Of a stretch of DNA of 64,000 nt, positions 18,930-29,100 are shown one piece after another; positions within the stretch are counted from its first letter, which is position 1; each line of letters starts with the position of its first letter. The notes beneath the pieces were generated by a model, which saw only the letters and a list, made by a program, of their open reading frames with translations, had not been told where the DNA came from and did not search any database. The position numbers and the translations under genes were made by a program. Origin of the DNA: Symsagittifera roscoffensis (Eukaryota > Xenacoelomorpha > Acoela > Convolutidae); the NCBI RefSeq assembly GCF_963678635.1, contig NC_087065.1, positions 47,372,381 to 47,436,380 of the forward strand, given 5' to 3'.

Positions 18930-19680
18930 ATGTAGTACAATGCCATTTGTGACACGTAGTGAGTTGAGGTGGAGTAGATAAATTTCATTTTCTTATGCGA
19001 TTTTTAAGATCAATTATAGAAAACTGGAGTACCACTTGACGATAACCCGGTGTTATGCGATCAATAGGGACATTGATGGGGACTTGTCCGGTGAGTATGT
19101 GCCATTCTGCCGGATTGGCACAGCGCAACCTTCCGGCGACACGAAAAAACGAATAAAGACCTTAGTAACAAAAAATTACTGCGAAGGAGGGTCGAAATAT
19201 TCCGGAAGTTTAAAAATTTAAAATTTCGATTGACGGGCAAGTATTTCTGAGAAATACAAAAAGACGGCCATTTTGACAAAAAAAAACAGAACAACAACGA
19301 GACGGAGACAGCAGAAAACAGTCGCACGAAAGAACGAGAGAAACGAAGCCTCTTATCGTGGCAGTAACACACGATAAGAACCTTAGCAGTAGAAATTAGT
19401 GGAAAAGGAAGCTTCAGTGGGGAAGGAATATTCCACGGAACCCTCCCGTGCCACAAATTGGGAGAGATAAGAACGTTATCTCGGGAAGATTACGGGAGCG
19501 GAGGCTTGGTTCCCCAGAGACTGTTGTATGTGAAGGGACTATATAAAACTGACTTTGTAGCTACTTGGATATCGTAGAACTTTGAATTAACACCGGTATT
19601 ATTTGATATTTTAGAATATGAGTAGCTAGAAAGAGGAAAGGGTCAATCCATCTCCAATGGATTTAATGTAGAACTGTCAC
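18930..19680 (+). repeat. LTR-like or promoter-like stretch with TATA box
   Basis: No convincing coding potential. It contains a TATA-like motif ACTATATAAAAC at about 19539-19550. Upstream are two imperfect direct repeats about 215 bp apart, each with CCTTAG...AAATTA...AATATTCC (about 19159-19205 and 19380-19435), and a palindrome GAGATAAGAACGTTATCTC near 19465. Duplicated upstream motifs plus TATA resemble the U3 region of an LTR. It could be the second half of the giant element's LTR split by the LINE, or an unrelated solo LTR. Confidence 0.35.
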
Positions 19681-19869
19681 ACAAAAAAAATTTTTAAAAT
19701 AGGGTACTCGAGCCGTGTTTTTAATAGCAATCACGTAGTCTGAGGATCCGAGACTCAGCTATGTGGTTGTGTTCGCATGTAAACGAAAGCTGATCAAAAG
19801 TCGTTTGACTGATGGCCTAAAAATAGTAACTTTTTACTTAGCCCTAAACAGACCAGAAAATCAACTGGC

Positions 19870-20513
19870 AAGGTCAAGACGGTGAAAAACGAGTTGGATT
19901 AACAACAACGAGACTGAGATTGCAGCATAAATGCGTGTGCGGAAAAGACGTTACCGAGGATGGTTGGCATGGTCTTTCTTGCCTCAAAAGTGCAGGGAGA
20001 TTTTCTAGGCATTCAAACCTGAATGCCCTTATAAAGCAGAGTCTATCATCTACTCACATTCCGTCTGTTTTAGAACCACGACACTTCTACAGGACCGATC
20101 AGAAGCGACCAGACGGTTTGACGCTCGTTCCATGGGCTGATGGTAAGCAGCTCTTGTGGGATGTAACGGTAGTAGACTCCTTAGCTCCTTGTAGGATTAA
20201 TGCCGGGTCTGTTTGTAACCCTGGTACGGCTGCCGCTGAAGCGGAAGAGCGAAAAATTGACAAATATAAAGATCTTGTAAATGATGGATATCTTTTTCAA
20301 CCGCTAGCTTTTGAAATTCAGGGCGCGGCCGGCCCCAGCACAGAAGTTTTTTTGAGCAAGCTTTGTAAGAACCTAAGCATATGCACTGAGGAACCCAGAG
20401 CAGACAGCTTTTTAAAACAGAGAATCTCCCTGGCAGTACAGATTGCGAACGCCGCTTGCGTACTCGGAACAATAAATGACAAAATAATTTTCGACGAAAT
20501 TTTTTACTTGTAA
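19870..20513 (+). pseudogene. C-terminal end of an RLE-type non-LTR retrotransposon
   Basis: A frame open to TAA at 20511-20513 starts without a convincing ATG. It carries a zinc-like CVCG...WHGLSC knuckle followed by HSNLNALIKQSL, then RPDGLTLVPW and LLWDVTVVDSLAP. This arrangement of CxC...H...C followed by a PD...D-x-T motif matches the C-terminal CCHC plus restriction-like endonuclease region of R2-like elements; the conserved tail QRISLAVQIANAACVLGTI agrees with related metazoan copies as I recall them. The RT itself is absent, so this is a 5'-truncated fragment. Confidence 0.6.
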
Positions 20514-21223
20514 CACTTGTATATTATATTATCTCGTGTCGAGGTGCGTGTTCTTATTGAAGAAACGTAACCCGTATCGATTTTAATTGAAAAGGACCTA
20601 AACACTTGTCATCTTCTTTTATCATCACTTCCATATCTAAAAAATTCTAAGGATTTTGACTGGAATACATGATGAAGGGACTCATGACTGTAACCTCGGT
20701 TACTATGATACTTTTGACCTTCGGATTACCTTCTGAAAAAAAAAGTAGGATTAAGGTAACTGACGCCTGCCAGTCGTTAATAGGTACTTTTTCTACGCTC
20801 CGTCGCTGTGTAGTATTTGGGCGAATGTTACAATTGTAAAATTATTTCATTAATATCTGACTTACTCATCCATCTTTGAAACTATTTTCATTTGACATCT
20901 GCTTGTATGTATGTATAATGGTTTCGGGCCCGGGATTACTCCCTTAACCAAGATGAGTTTTGCTGTTCCAACTTTCCAGGTACTGGAGGTAAGTTCGTTG
21001 TAGTTAGTTTCAAATTATTTATTTTTTTACCGAAAAGTCTTTGGGAAGTAAGAGTACTATTCGAAGAGTACTTCTTTCAGTTTTTGTCTATCTTATCTCT
21101 TTAGCATATTTTCAATTTATCAATAATCTGACTTGCAAAATGAACAGGTCTATCATTCAAAAATTCAAAGGATAATTTCGACTGTTTCCTTTTCCCGGTC
21201 TAACATCGTCTTATTTAAGAGCT
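20514..21223. other. Intergenic; likely MRPS25 upstream region
   Basis: AT-rich, 710 bp. No gene is seen. A short ATG-initiated stretch at about 20952 ends in a good GTAAGT donor at about 20988, but it gives only a dozen codons with no known homology. Confidence 0.4.
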
Positions 21224-21796
21224 ATGTCAGCAAAGAAGTGGATCGGACCGAATCCCATAATTGGCACCTTGAAATACTTAGACAAGGGTGATATTTATTT
21301 GCATAAAGATGTGCAGATAATGGCTTTCAATTACGTAAAGCGGAATTGCCCACCAAAAATGCAAGGTGCTAATAAATTTGTTAGTTTGCGATTGCCTCAA
21401 CTGCAGCACAGAAACTCAGGCGTGCATTTCATGAAGTACGAAGACATAACTCCTACTCCTTTTCTTCAAGTGTTTCTGAAGAACAACAAAGAATTGACAA
21501 TCGATTTGTTTGATAAACAGTCCAATGAAATTTGGAGTCATCTCAAAGCACTCTTTAATGTTGAGCCTGAACGGTACAAAGAAAGTGAACATTACAATAA
21601 AGCACTTATTGGGAATGACAAAGAGCAGTATGACTGTGTATGTAAGATACCTGGACAAATTCGTTGCTCCTCCGATTTACGAAATACCTTCCGATTTGGA
21701 AGGTTGGAGCAGGCATGGCAACGTGACTATCTGACCTGGTACTCTTCTGGTTTTTATGCTATTCGGAAAAGAAAAGAACAGCTTGAAAACGCATGA
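21224..21796 (+). CDS. MRPS25: Mitochondrial ribosomal protein S25 (mS25)
   Basis: Small-subunit protein of the mitochondrial ribosome, 190 residues (human about 173). It has a thioredoxin-like L51/S25/CI-B8 fold. Recognised features are the start region WIGPNPIIGTLKYLDKGD, GANKFVSLRLPQLQHRNSGV, MKYEDITPTPFLQVFLKNN, a basic-acidic helix HLKALF, and the C-terminal CVCKIPGQIRCSSDL that matches the family's conserved cysteine tail. ATG at 21224 is the first methionine and gives the usual N-terminus. It is intronless here. It converges on CLN3: only 120 bp lie between the two stop codons and the 3' UTRs probably overlap. The extra C-terminal residues after the conserved tail are lineage-specific. 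Confidence 0.9.
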   Translation: MSAKKWIGPNPIIGTLKYLDKGDIYLHKDVQIMAFNYVKRNCPPKMQGANKFVSLRLPQLQHRNSGVHFMKYEDITPTPFLQVFLKNNKELTIDLFDKQSNEIWSHLKALFNVEPERYKESEHYNKALIGNDKEQYDCVCKIPGQIRCSSDLRNTFRFGRLEQAWQRDYLTWYSSGFYAIRKRKEQLENA

Positions 21797-21800
21797 AATT

Positions 21801-21806
21801 TTTATT
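21801..21806 (-). terminator. CLN3 polyadenylation signal
   Basis: AATAAA on the minus strand, 111 nt beyond the CLN3 stop codon and only 5 bp past the MRPS25 stop on the other strand. The 3' ends of the two convergent genes therefore probably overlap. Confidence 0.6.
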
Positions 21807-21916
21807 GTATTAAGTAAATGACTGATTTAACTTATCAAATTGCTAACAAAAAAAACTTGACTTGATAAAACTTGAATTAATTGAAGATATCGGTTTCACA
21901 AAAGGAATTTTTTTTA

Positions 21917-23158
21917 CTAATGATGCCCTTGAACATAAGACACGTGAGAATGTTTTTTGACGCTTTTGATTATATTTTGCATTCTTCGATGACAGAATGT
22001 TCCATGTGTTATTAGCGCCATCATTGAGCCCAGGCCTAAAGCCATTACATCTGCGCTCAAAACCATAATAGTTGCAGCTTTTTTCACGCTTTCCTTGGCC
22101 GAACAGCTACGGGCATGTCTAAGGCCAATCAAGTACGCAACGGATCCTAGAATGCCTTCCAAAATAACCACCATCGTCATAATCTCAATTCTAGGAATGT
22201 AGTCGAAAAGTGCATGTGAGAAAACTACGGCTGTAATAACTGCCTGTCCTAGTGTAATGATTCCAAGCTTAGATTCCAAGCAGTCAGGAAGTGGAATTGA
22301 TCTGCAAATGGTCTGTGTGATGTGATAAGCAAACATATACCATCTGTACTGCTCTGAAGTGGAAAGATGAAAGTTGCGTACGGTGGCGTGCTCTAAGAGG
22401 CCTAAATTTGTGTAGTACTCGAGGAAGTAGAACAAAACGAGGTAAATGAGGATATCTGCCAGGGATCGTACAGCTTCGCATATATCGTCCGCAAGGGAAG
22501 TGCTGAAATCAAAATGTGTGTTTTTTTTAAATTCGATTAACGAAGCAAATGAAGCAGTGTGAATAAAACAGTGCGACTAAGGAAATGAAACAATGTTTCG
22601 TTTTGTGTAGAAATAGAACTAACTTATTTGCAAACATATCAGCCTTTTTGCAAAGGCTCAGATGCATATTTCGTTTCCTGCTTTTTGGACTGCTGGATGT
22701 GTTCGTTGGCTGGCTTTGTGGTTTTTCAATGGCCCCACTGCCTACAATCAGAGGAACAATTTCAAGTTCTTGATCCATAGACCAAAGGTCTTCTATATTG
22801 TCATCTTTCTCAGGCGGAGTTAGTAGGACCACAAACACCAAAAGTCCGACCAAATTAATAATAATGAATGGGTAGAATGGTTCATTTTCTGATACGTTTA
22901 TGGCTTTCATCGAAACATATACTGTGGACCCGAGAGTTTGAGCCATTCCGGCTCCAGCTGCCAATGCGTTTGTTGCCTGAACCTGAAATGATATCTGCAG
23001 TAGAATTTGCTCGGTCAATATTTTAAAATGTCGAGTGGTTTGTTTTCCCTCATAGTTCTGTTTTATTTTGTGCTTTCTATGCAGTTGTTATCAAACCAGA
23101 ACATGACTTTTTTCGAAACTGAATGATTTGATAGCTTTATTTATGTCTATATCTATCT

Positions 23159-23194
<36 letters not shown>

Positions 23195-26100
23195 ACATTA
23201 TTTAATTGGCGTTTTACTTGACACGTGGTTAAATACTCAATATATGGTTAAATACCCAAGATGATTCCAACGCTTCACTTCTAAAAGGTTATGATCAATA
23301 CAGAGATCATGAATTGCGAAGACAGTGATTCAAGCCCTGAAGGGGACCAACATTGCTGAAGAATTGCCAATAGTTATTGAAGAGGCTTTATCGGTGAAAA
23401 TCTCACACCTAGGTTTCCAGTTTGTCATAACGGTGATCTATAACCCTCCAAGATAAACAGATTTTTAGAAAATTTAGATGCCTTTCTCGAGTGCATATCA
23501 TCTTAAATACCACAGATTGTATGCGGAGATTTCAATTTAGATACATTAAAAAACCAATTTGATATGAGCAAATTACACAAACACGTTTAACTCATATGGT
23601 TTCGATCCTCTTGTCAAAGAGGCAACCCGAGTGTCATTAGTATCAAAAACTACTTGTATCGATCATTTGCAGTGATAAATATAAATGTCCTTGAACATCA
23701 AGATTTTTCGGATCTTTATCCTATCAGTCCTATTCCTATTATTCATCCTAATCCAATTAAACAAAAATAGGAAGAAGGCTTTGAAATTTTTAGAGATACC
23801 TCCTTTTCGAAGTCCTCTGATCTAGTTGACAAGTTTTTGTTTTTGCTCAATCATCGCCTAAAAGATTTAAAAATATCGAGTATTAATGAAAGTTTTGACA
23901 AATTTCCTCAGCTTTGTCAAAACACTCAATGAATATGCACCTATTTTACACTAAAAACAAAGAAAAAATTTCCTCCATTGTTTAGTAATCGAATGAAAAA
24001 CTTGAGAACCAAGAGAAATAAATTACACAAAAATGATAAAAAACGACACGGAAAAGTTATACCAATTTAAGCGAGCGAGGCAACAGTTAAAAAAAGAAGT
24101 GTAAAAAAGACATTTTATTTCAACAAACCCAATAAATGCATCGGAGACTCCTGGCAAATTTGCAAACTGCTCAATGAGCTTGAAGCAAAACAATCGAGTA
24201 CATTATCAATACCTAGTTTTTCCCCCATGTCACAGAGCATCCTTCAATTTCGACTGGTGGAACAATTCAATAATTTTTTGTAAGCATGGGTTTAACTATA
24301 CAAAAAATGTGAATTTTTTTTTCTCGCAGAGATGAACAACTAATGAAATTTTGCAGGCATTGTTGAGTTACAGGCGTTGAAAACTTCTCCAGGCATTGAA
24401 AACTTCTCCAGGCGATGACAATATAAACAACCAAATAATCAAATTAGCAGCCTCAGTAATTTCGCAAATTCTCTCGAAATTAATCAATCTATCCTTTCAA
24501 GAAGGCAAATTTCCGAGTGAATTAGGAAAAGCTCAAGTTTTACCATTATACAAAGTTGGTTCAAAGAATGATTTTCCAATTGCAATACTGAATGCTTTGA
24601 GTATGGTTTCTAAGCGAGTAATGTACAATAGAGAATATGCATATTTCGTGAAAATCATTTTTTTTATAATCAACAGTTTGGATTTAAAATTAAGCATAGT
24701 ACCATTGATGCCTTAGTAGAGGTAACTGAAAGGTTACGACATGGAAAAAGTGGCAAAAAAGTCAACTTTTTTGGATCTCAAAAAGAAACGTTTGATACTA
24801 TTGATCATGAATTGCTAATTAAAAAAATGAACTTTTACGGAACAAGAAGCAAAGCATCAGACAGGTTAAGCAGTTATATAAGTAATCGTCAACAGCGTGT
24901 AGAAAAGTCTGAATCAACTTCTTCTGGGAAACTCAATGTTTGCGGTGTGCCACGGCTCAATTTTAGGTCTTCTGTTGTTCCTTATCTATATAAACGATCT
25001 TCTAATTCATGTAAAAACACTGAGGTGTTTCACTTCGCAGACGATACAAATTTAAGTGCACTAGGATGCGCAGCCTCAGAAGTTTAAAATGATTTGATCA
25101 AAATAAAAGTGTTTGGTTGAATGCTAACAAACTTGCCTTGAATTTAGACAAAACACAGCAATCGAAAGTAGGGTTAAGTGCTTCCAATTTAAACCAATCA
25201 TTTTCTATCAATCATGACGTTGAAATTGCATCTTTTTGCAGTTTTTTAGGGATTAATAGACCCCAAAGTATCATTTGTATCATCAAAAAACACAAATTCA
25301 ACATGTTTCGAAAAACTAGCAACTCTAAGTAGAATCGTTTGTAAACTTCGCCATTTTGTTCCCAGAGATCACCCTCACAGCAATTGGGTTATTACCGCCA
25401 AACGTGTCTTGTTTATCTTCGAGTAAACTACATTTTATAACACTTGAATTAAAAAATTCTTACATCTTAAATAATTCAGAATTAATTAATTGTATATTCA
25501 CATAAGCCGTCCGTGGCGTAGAGGTTAAATATGCGACTGTGTCACCAGGGATCATATGTTCGATTCTCAGCGCATGCCGGAAAAAAGGGTAATTAGGGAT
25601 CAGGAGCTTGCTGGGTTTAATCAAACAAGGATAGTTAACTGAGAATGAGTAAGGGGAGGTAAATGGGCAGAATAGGAGAAGGTAAAAAGAGATAGAAAAA
25701 GGGTAGAAGGAAAATTAATTATTTAAATTAATTTTTAACTGAGCTTGTTTGGAATAAATTTTACCTAATTACAAAATGTTCGTACTGTCCATGGCGAAGC
25801 GGTAAAGCGACGGGCTCATCGCCGGATTCATAAGTTCAATCCCTTCTAGGAATCTTTTTTATCATATATATTTTATTTTGTCTGGTTTCCAAGCTTTCTC
25901 TGAAAGAACGTTAAAAAAACATTTTTGTGAATTTCTTTTTGTTAAAGTGAAAAAGGCGTTTTTTCCACTTAAACATAAATAACCGGTCATTACACAACTT
26001 CTGCCTGGGGCTTCTAGGTATGTTTGCATATATTCAAGAAAATCGACCGAGTAGTTGTCGAGATATTATAGTTGGGATCCTAATTTTTGGACACCCTATA

Positions 26101-29100
26101 TTTATATATATACTGATTTTGTTGTGTTCCAATAGGCAGGGTAGGTTTAAAGCAGATCAGCTGATCTCGTTACCTATCCTTTCAAAATTAATTGCAGTTA
26201 TTCTAATTGTAAAAATTAATGTTTGAAAATATACACTGTATTTTTGATAAATTAATTCTTCTACATGTTTAAGAGTCCCTATGTCGACATGTTTTAGATA
26301 TTAGAGCCAGCACGTAAAACTTTTTACCGAACATACACGTGTTAAGGAGCAAAAGTTTCCCGCTGTTTTTTAAAAGGTATGTGCCTCCGCGTTTTCTCCA
26401 AATAGTGTGCTTGCTTTTTTCTCTTTGATCTTATGAGTGATGTCTTTTGTCTTTTTTTATCTTTATTTCTTGTCTATCTTTTAATCTAAAGAATAAACAT
26501 GAGTTTTTAGAAAATTTAGATTCCTTTCTCGTGCAGATCGTCTCAAACGCCACAGATTGTATGCAGGGGCTTCAATATAGATACATTAAAAACCAATTTG
26601 ATAAGTGCAAATTACACGAACACGTTAAACTCATATGGTTTTGATTCTGTTGTCAGAGAGGCAACCCGAGTGTGACCAGTATCTAAAACTTGTCTTGATC
26701 ATTTACAGTGGTAGATATAGAGAGATACCTTTCTCTCTTTGATCTTATGAGTGATGTCTTTTCTTGTCTATCTTTTTATTCTGTCTTTTTATCTATCTTT
26801 TTTTCTCGATTTTTAATCTATCTTTTATCAATTTTTTTAACTATTTTTTATCTACTATTTAAATCTATCTTTTTATCTGTTTTTTTTTTTAAAATCCATC
26901 TTGTTTATCTATCTTCTCAGTACAGTTTTAACTGTCCAAATCTTTCCTTATTTCGCAATTTTTTAAAGAATTTCGTATCAATGTTTTTTTTTGACAAATT
27001 TGAAGTTCAACTCTTGGGGGGTGTAATATCAGGGTACATTGTGGAGTTGCAAATCACTCCTCCAAATATTACTGCTCAAATTTTTTTGGTTTTCGAGATG
27101 TGGCGTTTTTGTGTTTTTTAAAAGCTTCCTTAAAACATAATTAATAAACAGTAAAATAAATTTGACTTCATCAACCTTTTTTGTGGTGTGCTATCGCGTT
27201 TCACCTAGGAGTTGGAAATCTGTTCTCTAAGTATCATTGCTCAAATCATTTTGGGTTTCGAGATATAAGGTTTTAATGATTTTTTTTTCATAAACACTAG
27301 AAAAACATGAAATTCTCTAGAGGTGATATCAAGATACATTCAGAAGTTGCAAATATGCGCTCCAAATAATTTTGCTCAAATCTTCTTGGTTTTGAGATTT
27401 TGCATTTCTTGTTAATTTATTTCAAAAAACTTAGATATAAAAAATAACATAACTTTGAATTCTCAAGAAAAGCTACCAAAATTTTCAATCCTATTTTGTT
27501 TTCCTGTCACGATACTCTTAGGGGCTATAAATTTTGCTTCTCTTCGAACTTCTTTTTTTTAGTTTCTGAGATATGAAAATTTGATAATCGATTTTTGTTC
27601 AAGTTTTTCAGCAAACTAAAGTTTTTTTTTAAAAAAAACTTGATTTTTGTTAGAACCTGATTGTTATTAGAACATTAAATTTTTACAACAGGATATTAGT
27701 TAGATTTTATGAAAAAAACAATATGAAAAAAGCTACTGAATGCTGTCTGCATTTTAGATTTTTTTTTGTTGAAAATTGACATATCAGATGAAAGTAGTTT
27801 TAAAGATACACAATTTTGTTGAAGTATAAGTTTAAAGTTGACTTATAAATCGTTCAATAATGGAATTAGTAAACCCCGATGTATGCGCATTGTTTAATGG
27901 AACGGTTGCAATAGTTTTTGATGATTTTTGTGTATTTTTTAAGAAGCTCTTTTCACGTTCAACGATATATTCAAAGCACTGAATGTGCGAGTTATGTGCT
28001 AGTATTGTTTAATTGAGCGAGATATTTCCAGCCATGTTTCAGCCAAGCTCACATGATAAACATTCATATGCACCTTTATTTATTTTAGTTGCAATCTATG
28101 TTAACATAGCTATTGCTGTGCAAATAAGTTTTAACGTTACTGTTAACCTGCGGATTTGCATCTATCATTGGTTTTGCTCCTAATCGCACATTTGCCATCG
28201 AAAATTTAGGGCTGATTGAATTTGTAAAACGTTCGAAGTATGGCGTTTTTCAAGCTTTTTTGATTTTACAACAAACTAAGCTATCAAAACATGAAATTAT
28301 CAACCCTATTTTGTTTTCCTGTCAGGGTACTCTTAGGGGTTATAATTTTGACTTCTTTTTGAACTTCTTTATTTTAGTTACTGAGTTTGAAAAATTTGAT
28401 AATTGATTTTTATTCAAGTTTTTCAGTTAGCTTTTTGATATTTTTCCAATTTAATTTTAGGTGCGGTTGAATCGGCAGTTGAAGTTTTCCACATTGTCTG
28501 GCGTTTTTTGAAAAATATTCTGAACGATTTTAAAAAGTGAAAAATAGCTTAATGCAGCAATTTGTTTTAATTTGTTTTTTTTTGAAAATGCTTCCCAATG
28601 ATTTTTTTTCGTTTGCTGCCTCTGTTTAAGTTTTTTTTTTAAAAAGCGGCGCATTTTTGTTTTTCTAAAAAATTATCGTCGCCTTTTAATCCTTTTTAAA
28701 TAAAAAAATGCTCATTGGTTTTCAATTTTCTTTTATTCAAAAACGTTTTATTCAAAAGGTTTGCAGTCATTTCTTTTTTTCCCAACGCAGCCACTGGACG
28801 TCTTTTATTAATTATTTCTATCGCTGAATCAGGTTTTGGTTGATTATTTCATCATTGCGAACCTCTGAGTTGTTGACTTGGTTCGATTTTAAAATCATTA
28901 TATAATTTGCAGAAAAACACCCGGTACTCTTTTCAGTTTCGAAAAAAGTATCCTTGATTTTTCACAACACTTAAAAGTCAATCTTTAAATTTTTTTTCTA
29001 ATGATCTCATTCTTTTGTTATATTTTTTGATGATTACGCTGAGTTTGCGAGTCCTATTTTTTTAGCTCCAAATAACGACACCCGATACTAGCTTCGGTTT

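Noticed and set aside
20952-20988. Short 5' exon of MRPS25
   Set aside because: A good GTAAGT donor follows a mini-ORF, but the MRPS25 N-terminus is complete from 21224 and no acceptor joins them sensibly.
25505-25855. Two functional tRNA genes
   Set aside because: A/B boxes are present, but acceptor and anticodon stems do not pair well; SINE heads are more likely.
26708-27121. 137-codon ORF resembling a membrane protein
   Set aside because: It is the translation of a pyrimidine-rich low-complexity tract (runs of Phe, Leu and Ser).
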